Source of the DNA: Bactericera cockerelli
Lineage: Eukaryota > Arthropoda > Insecta > Hemiptera > Triozidae
Length of the DNA stretch: 64,000 bases
Assembly: GCA_024516035.1 (NCBI GenBank)
Contig: CM044955.1
Coordinates: 12,259,550 to 12,323,549, forward strand
Direction: 5' to 3'
The notes beneath the pieces were generated by a model. That model was not told where the DNA came from and did not search any database. It worked only from the letters and a program-made list of their open reading frames with translations. Of the stretch, positions 46,337-58,888 are shown piece by piece. Within the stretch, counting starts at the first letter, position 1. Each line of letters starts with the position of its first letter. Position numbers and translations under genes: made by a program.

Positions 46337-49300
46337 ATAATTTATTAATTAATAGATAGCACAAAGAATTCCAATCTGGTTTTGAAAGCGCATTTCACGT
46401 TTCGCGACTCATCGACACAAGTTCTTGCTCATCTCTTTTTGCATATTCCACATATTTCTCTCTCCCCTCCCTCCTCCACGAAATGATGAGGATATTACAA
46501 GGGCACTTAAGTTTTAAGGGTTTATTTATGTGTTTCTTGTGCAGTACTAAGGGTTGTTATGAGTTTTTATGTGTTTGTGAATATTTTCCATTTCTCGTTA
46601 TTTATTAATATTAGATTTCATATTCGCAGTGACATTTACAAGTCTGCTTATTGTTTCAATATTCATGCTTTTATGTGCCTTACTCTTTCTCTCTTCTTAT
46701 TATTAGCGTTGACAATAAGATTATATTGTTCATTTATGTTGTGATGATGTGTCTCAGAAGGAAAATTTGAAGAAATGGGTACAAAACATTGTAAAATGCT
46801 TTTTGTGCTTTCAATTCTAGACAGGCTTGTCTGTAAGTATACTGAGTATCTTATAGATAAAGAGTAGGTATAGTAGAAAGAAGGTTTTTCAGTAAGTTCA
46901 AGTTTTACAAAAAATTGTTTTATGCATTTTAATTATCGTACCTAAGTTACGATGAACAATATGAACTACAATTCCGTGAATAATGAATATGTACGTACTC
47001 AGTTCTTCACAGTGTGATGGCTCATGTATAATATTAAACGTAACAAGCTTCTGTTTTCTGTTAAACATGAAGAATAACTTTATAAAATGCATAAATTATG
47101 AATACCGGAGCTTACATTTTTTCATTAAATTTGCTTTGTCTATTTTCAATTACGTCCAGAGATGAATTACTATCTAGATGTGCAGTAAATATTTCTCTCG
47201 TTTAATACTCTCCACTGCAAGTTAATCAAGAGGACAAAGCTGTGATGGCAGTTTTATTAAAAGCTCAACAAAGTTGAAATACCCAAGAAGTCCAACAGAA
47301 CTATGACGGCATTCCCTTTGAATGGAGAGTTCCTGTTTGTTTTGACTCCTGCCAGTGCAAATGCAAATCAATGGTGTCGCTTCCATTTTCAATTAAAACG
47401 ATCAGACAAAAGCAAACCTGTCATTTTCAGTAGCAAGGTCCAACCAATGTTTAAAGTCCGAAACAGGACATTGGAATAATATAGCTGTTGGCTCAATCAA
47501 GGCAGATCTTTGTTGTTTTTTGTTTCTCGCTTGACCCCTCACTGAGAAAGTTGTCTTTGATGTCGAAATTCAAAATATTTAGTCACACTTTAAATTTGTA
47601 ATTTCGCTCTCTCTGTATTGATGTTTTCAAATTTGAATAAAAGTCAGGGGGAGCTGCGAGTTTGATTAGATTTTTCATTGCATATTATTTTTTATTATTT
47701 TTGCATATAAATTTGTCACTTTAAATGACGCCAGGCCCGTGTGCTAGAAAGCAGGGAAACTATATTTTCTAAGAAGATACTAGTAGTGTATATGTATCTG
47801 ATGCCTATCAGAATAGAATTTTGTCAGTCCCCGCCGTCATTGTCAAACGGTAGATAAGAGACAAATGGATTATTTCCAAAGAATACTGTGATTATCTCCC
47901 AATATTGGGTATTTATTTTTTCTATAAAATCATTCCTAAAAATTTGCCAATACCTAATACTCAAATTTGATTTCATAAAAAACATTATAATGCGCGTAGT
48001 TTTCGATCATAATATTAGGTTTCAACATTGTCATTTATAATTTCAGCGATTGCTCTTCAAGCTTGACAGGAGTGAGCCTGATAGATTTGGGTGGTTGTCA
48101 GTATCAATTTCTGAGGGACAAAACAAGTTCTTTGCCCATGGCGCCACCAGATATGAAGGTTTCGTAGTGACTGCATTTGAATATTAGAATAATAATAATA
48201 AAAATGCAATAATATTGAGAGAAAAAAATTTGGACTCAGAAATTGTACATTGGCGTCACTTTCATTGTGTCGGTTCATTTAGTTTATCCAGTGTGAATAC
48301 TAAGAGGAAGCTAACTAAGAGAACACCCTGTATAAAAATTATAGCACCTGTTATATCACCACCACATAATATTATATGTATTCAAGTACATAACATAATT
48401 CTGACGATTGACTGTCCCGTTCACGCAATTCTCTCCTAAATGCCGTGACAAGTAGCATTGACACCCAGCAATAATTGAATGATTGTCTCTAGGTTTGTGT
48501 TTTGAGTTCATTTCGAATATTACAACTAATGGATTTGTCACATTTAGAACACATTAGCTTATCACGTGATTACGTTCAATTCTATTTCTCTATAGTATAA
48601 GGAGAAAGGAAGAAATGAGAGGAAAAAGGAAGAGGGAAAGAAAAGTATAGAGAACGAACAAGAAGAAGTAGAAAAGATTTTATTTGCTTTTGTCATGATA
48701 ATATTTTATGGTGGCATATTTGACAATTAAAAAGACTTTTTGAAAAAAAGAGAGAAAATATAAACATTTTTTTTCTTTTAACTTTTCCTTTCTTGATAAG
48801 AAGAGAATAGTATAAATTTTATGGTCAACGAAATCATCGACTTTTAGATGGTTAATCATTGAAATGAAAATGAATTTTTTGTCCATAATTTCTTTCTAAG
48901 GAAAAAAGATTTCGAAAAGACTTTCTAAAAGCATCATGGGTTTTAAATTACTCACTAAACATTGATAAGTCTGACTCACTAAATAAAGGAAACCTGAGGA
49001 ATAATATGAGGATCAACAACTTCGATATGTTTATGCACAGTACGATAAACAGGTGCCTATTATTACACAATCTAACTTCATAGTTTCTAAAATCGTCACT
49101 TCAAAAGATCGGCGAAATACATGACTTAAACTTAGATTGTTAAGCCACAAAGTAGATGGAATGCTACATTAGAGGCCTCTACCTTACTCAAGTGCTTGGA
49201 TATCAAAGATAATCTCCTCCTATTCAAAGCTTTCATCATTAGGAATAACATACACACAATGTTAAGAGTGTAACATATTATAATAATACATGTTTCATTC

Positions 49301-50204
49301 ACTTGTACATTAAAACCACAATCCTTTCCGGGGCAACGGATCAAATTTCTTATTAAAAGTTAAAAGGGTTGAGATTAGAAAGGTTGGTCAGTCCTCACTC
49401 CAAATCTTCTTCATCTTGGACCTCTGCTCTGTTGTTATTCATATTTAGAAACTTTTCGTGTCTCTGGTTAGTCCCTTATGTTCAGGGATGAATTTCAGTG
49501 GTTTTCTTGTTTCGGAGCGGTTGCATTCTTTATAACTTGGGTTGACCTGGATTTTTGTGTACCTGACTCATTTCTCTAATGTTTAGTATATTTAGTTAAG
49601 AGTTCTATTTGTTCAAGTAACAAGTTTTTTTGTATAATGTATTAAAAATCAGCTTCGGTCATATTATATTCTACCTAGTCTCTAGAATATAATTGAATTG
49701 ATAAAAATTGATATATAGAAATATTCCAGCAATATGAATTTGTGCCTTTTGCTGTCGAAACCTACGGCTCTTTTGGACCAGATGCTTTAGGAATATTAAA
49801 ATCTGTAATATAGGGTTAGAACATTGATAAAAATACTCGATTTAGGATGTGCTGGAAAGTTAAGAATTCAATTAATTAGTACGGCGATATGCTGTTTGAC
49901 ATATTGTGGGTGAGCAATAAAATTTGACTTGGTCACTAAACCTTAACAATTTGAATTATTCGGAGAGAAAAAAATATCATTGTATGTAATACACAGAGAA
50001 AACAAACAATCGAATTTAATTTGACTAATAGACATACAATAGTCCATTTGAATGCGTATTATTTTATCAGATTGTTATATTTGACGAGCCGTGCAATGAT
50101 AAGAGTATTATTAAAGAAGAAATAAAAAGTTAAAAGAAAGGTTGTGTGATGAAAAACTAAATGGGAAAAGCCAATATGGAACCACAACTCTATTTGGGCA
50201 ATGT
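46337..50204. other. No gene found
   Basis: AT-rich, without recognised repeat heads or supported exons. The segment 47220-47600 is less AT-rich and unique-looking but has no long frame. Confidence 0.4.
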
Positions 50205-50216
50205 ATTAGGTCGCTG

Positions 50217-50370
50217 GCTGGCTGGGACATAAACAGGAGTAGACCAGCATTGGCTTGGTTCTGGGGGCCCTTGTCAATTATTAGCCTCCTTGAAAAGACA
50301 GTGGTAGAAGTGCTGAGTCATTCCTCCACTGTCTGGCTACCATCGTTCACGATGACGCCACCCTATGATG
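50217..50370 (+). mobile_element. Unrecognised ~155-bp element H, copy 1
   Basis: Nearly identical to 61411-61566. It is flanked by a perfect 12-base duplication ATTAGGTCGCTG at 50205-50216 and 50371-50382, so it inserted as a unit. It contains a stem GACAGTGG...CCACTGTC. There is no A tail and no clear tRNA-like head. Confidence 0.72.
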
Positions 50371-50382
50371 ATTAGGTCGCTG

Positions 50383-51232
50383 ACAAATCATCTGAATCTA
50401 AATTCAATAATTATTATCAATAATTAAAGAAACACACTTTGGCAGCAGAAGTGATGTTGTTCTTAACCAAAGGCCAAGAAAAATAATTAAGAGTGCTTTA
50501 AAGATACTTTTACTCTAACCCTAGATTGCAGGTAGGTACATCAATCGAAGCAGTAGGAAAAAATATTTTAATTATCATAAAAATCGACTCTTTTGTTTTA
50601 CTGAGGTTTCATAATGATTGTTCTGGACGGAGGACGGTGTATTGCTCGCCCATTAACGGCGTTCTTTTGAGGATCTCTCCTCTCGTTTCTTTCATTAAGG
50701 CCTGACACCGGGGCTCCCCACTGGGGCTATTCCTTTGAAAAATGTAAGAAGCGCCTTGGTGGTGTATTGATTTTATTTGTTTTTACCGCTCGCTTTAATC
50801 TTCAAAGGTTTCTACCATCTCGCTGCGTGCCTCCTCTAGTTCCATAGAGAATGTATGGAGAATTGGAAAAGTTATGGATATGTGAGGTTTTCAATTTGTT
50901 CAATATTTACCTAATACGTCAAGTGTAATGCGTGTTCGAGTGGGGAGAGATAAGAAGTTCTTTTATATGCATTTTTTATTTTCTTATTTGTTCGAATATA
51001 ATTTTCACTGAACATTTCGTATTTTTTTCAAATTTTGAGGAGGGTATTTTTTTAAGGAGTTTGTGATATCTACTTTCGTGCACTCCGCGTATTGTAAACA
51101 CAAATAAAAAGGCAGGAAATCGGATAGATAATTACGATAAATATTTGACTTATTGACAATATTCAGAACATCCAGGAGGGCTATGGTGGTGCTGGTAATG
51201 TAGCGGCGTAAGCTAAACACGAGGCTGAACCA
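50383..51232. other. No gene found; one GC-richer segment
   Basis: 50620-50860 is less AT-rich and not repetitive (GCCTGACACCGGGGCTCCCC). It could be a conserved non-coding segment, but comparative data would be needed. Confidence 0.35.
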
Positions 51233-51515
51233 GCCTCCGTGGCGTAATGGTTGTGACTACTGCCCGTAGTCCAAAGGTCTCGAGTTCGACTCCCGGTTGG
51301 GGCAGACTTTTCAAAGAAAACTATGTCCTTCCAAACACGTGAGGCCCTACCCAGGCTGGGTGAGGTTAATGTGGGTAGCTGGTACGATTCCCAGCGAATG
51401 GAGGGTAATACCCCCGTCCTGACTATCTCAAATCAGGGCGTTAAAATCAATAGAATCAGATGGTCACAATAGATCTAGTTAGGTCGCAGTGTTAATTTTT
51501 TTTTTTTTTTTTTTT
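51233..51515 (+). mobile_element. SINE family A, full length (reference copy)
   Basis: Head GCCTCCGTGGCGTAATGG and box B GAGTTCGACTCCC, core AGCGAATGGAGGGTAATACC, 3' part CACAATAGATCTAG, ending in T(20) at 51496-51515. The T-rich 3' end is in the sense orientation of the head. Confidence 0.88.
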
Positions 51516-51708
51516 GTAACAAGATGTGTTTATGTACAAACTTCAACAATAGAATAAATAATAAATAACAAAAGTACTTAACTAATTAAAATAAAATAAC
51601 ATGAGTACAATAATAATACATCCTAAGTTACCTGAACAGGCACCATATTTGTGATAAGTATCTTGATATAAGGAAAAATGTCCCTTGAACTTCTTATAAC
51701 TAGTTCGA

Positions 51709-51808
51709 NNNNNNNNNNNNNNNNNNNNNNNNNNNNNNNNNNNNNNNNNNNNNNNNNNNNNNNNNNNNNNNNNNNNNNNNNNNNNNNNNNNNNNNNNNNN
51801 NNNNNNNN
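51709..51808. other. Assembly gap, 100 N
   Basis: Exactly 100 N, a conventional placeholder, so the true distance is unknown. Confidence 0.99.
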
Positions 51809-52230
51809 GGTTATTGCTACATGGAAGAGTATCAATATAAAGCTCGCTATAACCTATATTATTGTAATAAAAACTGGTTGACATCTCGCCTCGGTACAAC
51901 AATACCAACTTGGCACTTGGCAGACTTTCTGATAGTGATTGTGTAATTGAATGACTGGTTTTAATGTATTTTACATGCACCCTGTTATCAAGAGTACAAG
52001 CTCAGACCACACACCACGGATCACCCTATACTGAGTTGCTCATTAGTCCTAGGAAAAGTCAAACATTGGTTGAGCAGACCAATTTTAGGATTATTTTTTT
52101 AACTGGACTTCTAGCATCAACATTCCTTATCATCGGATTAGACACAATCAAGTGATAATATTATGGAATACTAGCAGATAGAGTACACGAATTCTAAATG
52201 AGAGGCCAAAATAGAGCTATGAAGAACTTT
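51809..52230. other. No gene found
   Basis: Unassigned sequence between the gap and a SINE. Confidence 0.4.
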
Positions 52231-52490
52231 TTTTTTTTTTTTGTGGGGTTTAACGTCGCTTTCAACTGCCATGGTCATATCACGACGGGGGTTTTACCCT
52301 CCATTCGCAGGAAACTCACAAACCTGCTACTCACATTGACCTCACCAGCTGAGTGGGGCCGGGAAAAGCCAGCGTCACGAGAATTAGAATTTGAATGGTC
52401 ACCATCCAAGTCTTAACCTCGCTGGATGTCGCTTAACTTCGTGTTCTGAAGGGAACCGGTGTATTCAACATGCCATCGACGCTGGCTTGA
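52231..52490 (-). mobile_element. SINE family G, longest copy
   Basis: T(14) at the left is the A tail in minus reading. Next come GTGGGGTTTAACGTCGCTTT, the core GGGGGTTTTACCCTCCATTC, then CTCGCTGGATGTCGCTTAAC and TGCCATCGACGCTGG. I could not identify a tRNA-like head, so the 5' end may be incomplete. Confidence 0.75.
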
Positions 52491-54925
52491 AGAACTTTTC
52501 CTGTAGCGGATTTCGATTACTTTATATCTTGGTAGTAACGTTCTATGTGTTGACCATTCTTAATCATAATGTGGAGCCCTGTCCTGTTTACAAAAGAATA
52601 CCTCAAAACTGCTTTACTAACCTAGTGCAATCATCTGTCGCTCAGAGCAAGTCGATGTTTTCAGTCTAGACTTTTGACAGAGAGGCTGTTGATGTGTTTA
52701 ATGAAGCAACATGGATTGAGAAAGTGCATGTGACTGAAGTGAGCCAGCTGGCGTTATACCAGCAACTGTGGATATGTTAGCCCGAGACCACCCTGTCACG
52801 ACGTGCAATGGTCGTCTTATCTTAACTAGTACTACACCTATTTGCCTTATTGTTTATTTCATTGTCCTCTTATTTGTTGCATACTAATTAATCACCCAGT
52901 CCTTTCTTTTCATCTAGTGCCTCAGCCTAGAGTTTCCAAAGGTTAGAAGGTCCCTCGTACTGTGTCACATGGCAGAACAACTAATAAACCAGTCCATGAA
53001 GCACATACCTTCAAGTGTAAATGAGATTAGGTGTATACCTATTCACGACAGTTTTAATGTTATTACTATTGCGACATATCGGACTGTAAAGATCTTTCTC
53101 TCAATTTTTTATACGATTTTTTTATACAATCTACGAGTATGTTGCTTTTCTTCTTTTATCCAATGTTATCGTATGTATTATATGTTGCATATTCAAGCAC
53201 TATCATCTGAAAGTATTTGAAAAGTGGACCAATCTACATAAAATTGAAGCTTTTAAAAACTGCCGTAGATTATTTGATGCAAATCTAAATAATTATAACT
53301 AGATTATGTGTAATAGTAAGTAATACCTACGGTCACATTCACTCCTAATAGGTATTTATAATTGTATTCTTATCAAGATATCAATTGAAGATTATCTTGA
53401 AATCTCAATTAAAATCGTAATTAAGAAATAATATACATGTAAACGAAAACAAATACAAAACATGAACATAGCCGTAATAAAATAGTGGATACTATAGTCA
53501 ACATAATTAGTAGTATGATATAAGACCAAGAGTTGAATGCATTGGAAACAATCCATGTAGAGAAGAAGATAGTTGGAACAATGGGACCTAATCAGCCTCC
53601 CTGGGGCAGACCCTCGCGACTAGGAAACAATACCCACACATAAAGGCTGGTTAATTACTCAGAGCCAAGGTAAATAATATGCATTTTCCTCGGACCACCC
53701 AGTTCTACATTTGATTTTAATTTAATAAAATATACCAGTATTCTAATGAAACAAGGACTTCTAGTTGATTGAGCCTCTCTTGGGGAGAATCAGTGTTCAC
53801 TTGATTAAATTTATTTATACATATTACCGTTCTGTTGTATTGATAATGGTTTCATGTTCACACATCAAATTTAATAGAAACAACGAACTCACTATGAGCT
53901 TGATTATTACAGGAATTGTAAATCATTTTGTGTATGAACCACATCCTCTTTTTGGATGAAAGTTTCGGTTTCGTTATGAAAAAAAAGTGATCAGATTGGA
54001 GGAAATATCACATCTTTCATAATTTTGTAATATGATCTACAAAAGTTTCTTTAATTTTTTTTTTTTTCATATAAAAAATGATCATTGTAAAAATACACAG
54101 ATCATGCAAGATTCTCCTCCCTGGGGAACAGAAACCACTTACAATTTTACCATGGGTGACCAAGAAAAAACTGACGAATTTGATTCGAAGATAAAATGTA
54201 CGAGTACTTTGAATTGACAAAATCATGATTTTTAATCACTCTTTATTGTGTTGTTTGTTAAAAAGCGTCTTTTCTTAAGAGTATAAATACTTCTACTTAT
54301 TAATTTCATCATGACAAAAGAGAACTCATCTGATGCCTTTTTGAAACCAATAAACAATCGTCTTCAATTATCTCTTCAAGACGTCTACAAAGTAAATTGG
54401 ATTGGTCTTGACTTCGAGAAATGCAAATATCGTAATCATTAACACCACACCAGACAGCCGTAGTTACGAAAATAATATTAACTCTCCAGTTAATCTTTTT
54501 CTTCGAAAATAAGAAAGTTAAAAGCTTTCTTTCTTCTCTTAATGGAATACACAAATAAAAACAACAAAAGAAAGAGGAGGAAATTATTTTTAAATAAGAT
54601 TAAACACGAAATGAAAATAATTGATACTGAAAATAATAATAATAAAATACGAGAGAGAAAGAAGAAACAAAGAAAGCTAAATGAAATACTTAAATGAATT
54701 TTTAATTCACAACTTGTAGGAGAACAAGAAAGGGGTAAGAATACAGAAACTGAGTGCAAATCTCAGAGAATTTTAAACTTTGGAATAACAATCTAATATG
54801 CAAAGGGGTGGATATTCAGAGTAAACGTATTAGCTGTCCAAAATTCAAATCTTCTGATAAAGTTAAGATCACAGGCAAAATATTTTTGGTTGAAATGTTT
54901 AGAAAAGGTGTAAATCGGATCCATA
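52491..54925. other. No gene found
   Basis: AT-rich. A short frame near 52660-52770 (DRDAV-like, VFNEATWIEKVHVTEV) caught my eye but stops quickly and has no recognised family. Confidence 0.4.
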
Positions 54926-54927
54926 TA

Positions 54928-55426
54928 CACTCCCCGGCAGAATTAACCGCACACTAGTTGTTTTTGTATTTGACTCCATGTATTTCCTGATGGTCTAAAT
55001 TTGACATAACTTTTTTTGTGATTAGAATTTTCTGGGTAATTTTTTATTGATAGAAAACAAAGAGTACGATTTTTTTTTAACCATACGCTTTGTTTTCTAT
55101 CAATAAAAAATAAACTGAATCAGTTAAAAATGTTTCTCCTATTTAGTGTTGATCTCCATACTGTGAACCAAGTTTTATTAAACCTAATTTTTGTTAAATG
55201 ATTTTTTTTTTAATCACACGCTTTGTTTTCTATCAAGAAAAAAAATTACCAAATAATTTAAAAAGGTTTCTTCTGTTTAGTATTAATTTCCATACTACTA
55301 AACGAACACAAAAATCCTAGAAAATTTTAATCACAAAAAAAAGTTATGTCAAATTTAGTCCATCAGGAAATACATGCGAGTCAAATGCAAAAACAACTAG
55401 TGTCCGGTTAATTCTGCCGAGGAGTG
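54928..55426. mobile_element. Tc1/mariner-like MITE, 499 bp
   Basis: Inverted termini of ~105 bp begin CACTCCCCGGCAGAATTAAC and, from the right, CACTCCTCGGCAGAATTAAC. TA flanks both ends (54926-54927 and 55427-55428). The interior holds further inverted blocks around TTGTTTTCTATCAATAAAAA and its complement. No coding capacity. Confidence 0.85.
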
Positions 55427-55676
55427 TATCTCCCAAATTGATAAAAATCAATCCAAAAATTCTTAATCGATCATTTTAAACATTGTATTTAAAATTATAT
55501 AATTATCAACTTCATTATTGAAGCAGAAAGAAGGCACAAGAAAATAATTTCACACCCAAATAATTCCTTCTATTACCTTCAATATAGCAAAAGGGTGAAA
55601 AAGGATTCACCTCAGTGTTATTAATTACTGAGACATTTTAAGCATACGATGGTGTTATGTAGGATTAACTACTTAA

Positions 55677-56748
55677 CCCTTTCACTGAATTTGTCCTTGC
55701 TCAGGGACATCAATTGGTTTTGTCGATACTAGTGCTGCATTCTATGATTTTGTTTCGGTACTTTTTGGAATTGTTTCTTTGTTCTCTTATCTATCGATTT
55801 TTTCAGTAAAAACTGTTTAGTCGATAGTTTGAACTTCTGTTTGTAAACAAAAGATTTTTCAGTTTTGAAGATTTGAAAATTTAGAAAAATTGACTGTTTT
55901 GAAAGTTTAATTTGAGGTCGAAAATAGTGCAAAGGCTGGCTTTAGAAGTTCATTTGGGTAAGTAAAAGAGTTATATTTCACGAATTTACATTCATTTTTT
56001 ATTGGAAAAAAATTACAAGTCCGTAAATTGACTGTAAAGTTGGGTGTCCCTCAGCAGGGACTAATACACTGGGAGGATTTTTCTGGTACAGATGAGTTTA
56101 TTTATTTTTTCTACTAAATAGCTGTACTTAGGGTAGTAAATTCAAGGAAACAGTAAAGAGTACATATTTATTGTATTTGGGTCGGCATTTGTTCCATGAA
56201 TCCTTTCTTTCCATACCTCATCCACACACATCCACACAAACCCACACCCACACACACCCCCACACACACACACACACACCTCCACACACACACAAAAACA
56301 CACCCCCCCCCCCACACATACACACCCCTCCACACACACACACCCCCCCCACACACACACACCCCCCCACACACACACACACCCCCCCCCCACACACACA
56401 CCCACCCCCCCCACACACAAACACACACATATTTTCTATTTTTTTAGTTAAAAAAATTAAGTAAAACAAAAAAAGCCAAGTTTTTTCTATCTTCAAATTA
56501 TTTCGATGTTTATTTGTTTTATAAACCAAGTGTTGTGTGTAATTATAAGTTTTTCCTGAGAACTTATAAATTTCATTTTTTTTCTCTGCACTGCATTTGT
56601 CCCTTCTCAGGGACATCTCATATCTTGGGGTTGGAACCACTTATAAGAAAAAAATTTTTTGGTAACATCATCTATGGACTCCAACAAACTCAAAAAAACA
56701 TGGTTCATATTTTTTTTCCAACTAATTCATGGATGTACAGTGAAAGGG
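55677..56748. mobile_element. piggyBac-like non-autonomous element, ~1.07 kb
   Basis: TTAA at 55673-55676 and 56749-56752 flanks perfect 11-bp inverted repeats CCCTTTCACTG/CAGTGAAAGGG, which is the piggyBac superfamily arrangement. Three subterminal or internal hairpins with GTCC...GGAC arms occur at about 55692, 56045 and 56599. No transposase frame is present. A C/A-rich simple repeat fills 56221-56425. Confidence 0.72.
56221..56425 (+). repeat. (CA)n/C-run simple repeat
   Basis: Alternating CACACA and runs of C. The long frames on both strands are artefacts of this repeat. Confidence 0.95.
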
Positions 56749-56752
56749 TTAA

Positions 56753-58143
56753 GTTTGAGCTTAAAAAACTATCTTCACAAAAAAAGCTTTACAAAATCTT
56801 TGTTCTTATTCTGATTTAATTTTAAATGCCTCCATTAACTCAACAAAAATATTTTTTTTCTGTATTACGAGCAACAGATACTTACATAATCACTTACGCA
56901 GAGCAACCTTACATAATCATAAAGCTCCATAAAATAAATTCATTCTAACCTTGCTACTTTTCTTCATTCACCCCTGAGGAAATAGAACCATGCATCACCT
57001 TTTGTAATATGAACAATACAATGGAAAGAAAGCTTGGATAGGAAGCGTCGTAAAAAGAACTGAACATAAAGTTCACTACCTGTTTCGTTATTATTGAGCT
57101 TGGTAGCAAGTCAAGCGGCAGTACATGGACAACAATATCGCCGATATTCTATATCGTAGGAAAAATATCTATGACATTCGCGAATCATAAAATGTCTTCA
57201 AGATAATAATATTTGTGAGCATTTCAGAGGCAATATATATACAACCTGCCTTTTTCTCTTTCTTCTCTGTAATTTATTTAATACATTCCTAACTTTACAA
57301 CCGCCATAAAAACGGACAGGACAACAATACTACTGCAAGGAACAACGTGAAAATATACATTTTATTATGTCAAAGAAGAAAATATCTTTCATGATAGGTT
57401 GGGTATACGTACAGCTTTTCGTAAAAAAATTTGGTAAGCCTTTTTTGGTTTTGATACAAAAAAAAGAAGAAAATTGGTAATTCAGAATATTAAGTAGATT
57501 CAAAAATGAAAAACACTTGGTATGAGAGAATATTTACTAAATTTTCTAATTTTTTTTTGTTGCTATTTCTCAAAAGTATGTGCTGAAAAGTTGAGCCGAT
57601 CTTTTTTTCTTCTCAGATAAATATCTAGCTTGTTGTCCCGACATAGAACTCCCATTTAATCTGAAGAAGAAGTAGCTATAAAAGAGACCCTCAAATAACT
57701 TAGCAGCATGAGGTCAGTTTGTATTGTACTTCCAATGTTGGCACTAATAAAGTTCATGGCAATGCCTAGACATTAACAACAACAGTACCTCGCGTTTCGG
57801 TTCCTGCTTCAATCATACCAACTCCTTGATCTTGGAGCATTGTTCTGAGTCATCTCATCTGGATTCTAATCATACAGACATCATACAAAAGAATATTGGA
57901 ACAATAATCATTAACCTAATCATAACACGGGTGCTAATGATACAAACAGAAGTTACAGGGTTCCAGGGAGGTTTGATGAACATCTAGTATGGATTTGTCT
58001 CACTACATTATATTTATTTCACTAATTCTAGAAAATGATGGTTTTCAACTTCCAGGGGTATCGAAAAAAAAATACAAAGACACAAAATCAAATGATATCA
58101 CGTCCATTTTCTGTAGTGTCTCTCTAGCTTAATAAATTTCTTT
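56753..58143. other. No gene found
   Basis: Unassigned AT-rich sequence. Confidence 0.4.
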
Positions 58144-58147
58144 TTAA

Positions 58148-58264
58148 ACTCTTTGCCTGCCATGGCACAACTCAAATCGTGCCATTTGGTCGCTAGGGAA
58201 GTGCACACTTTTTTAGCTTGGCCGGCTAGAAAACATGTCAATACCTGCTCTGGCAGCCAAAGAA
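58148..58264. mobile_element. Possible TTAA-flanked MITE, 117 bp
   Basis: TTAA at 58144-58147 and 58265-58268 surrounds ACTCTTTGCCTGCCATGG and, inverted from the right, TTCTTTGGCTGCCAGAG. The termini match imperfectly. A TTAA target suggests the piggyBac superfamily. Confidence 0.5.
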
Positions 58265-58493
58265 TTAATAGTAATTTACTTATGTATAAGATCAATGAAA
58301 TTGGAGAAATTTAGAAGAGCGACAACCTACCGTAAGTTTGCTATAGGTAAATAAATCATGTTGTAATTTACTACATCATAGAAATTTGATGTATAAGAGA
58401 ACATGGAACGAAGAATCCAAGTCGATAATCCTGTAGGACGAATGTAGACTTTACTAATCTATTGTTTATTTAGTGATGTTTTGTTCAATTTTA

Positions 58494-58888
58494 TTAATTC
58501 CATCTTCTTCATACGCACAGAACTTCATTACCAAATCTTTTGTTTCTTTCTTTGCTGGCTTTCATTATTGTTAACAATCGTCTCAACTTTGTATTATGAT
58601 AAATGATACCTCTTTGCGTCGGAGCCTCAGAACAACAACATGGGCGATTTTCAGTTCTTCCTTTGGTTGTATCGAAACTTGTTTCTTTTAATGACTCTTG
58701 TCTTGATTTTGGTAAAACCTTTGAAAAGGTTTACTAAATATTTAACTGATTCAATAAACTCTAAAAAAATAACTTCTAGTTCGGTGTTTATTAATTCCAT
58801 CTTCTTCATACGCACAGAACTTCATTACCAATTCTTTTGTTTCATTCTATGCTGGCTTTCATTATTGTAAACAATCGTCTCAACTTTG
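58494..58888 (+). repeat. ~100-bp direct repeats, 295 bp apart
   Basis: 58494-58592 and 58789-58888 share TTCCATCTTCTTCATACGCA through AACAATCGTCTCAACTTTG at about 95% identity. A second pair, AAAACGTAGGAGAATTC with AATACAAGAGATTTCCGCAA, occurs near 58903 and 59557, so a larger segment was duplicated and partly lost. Confidence 0.85.

Noticed and set aside
56142..56464. Cys/Val/Gly- and Pro/His/Thr-rich frames on both strands
   Set aside because: Translation of a CA/C-run simple repeat; frames are open on all strands at once.
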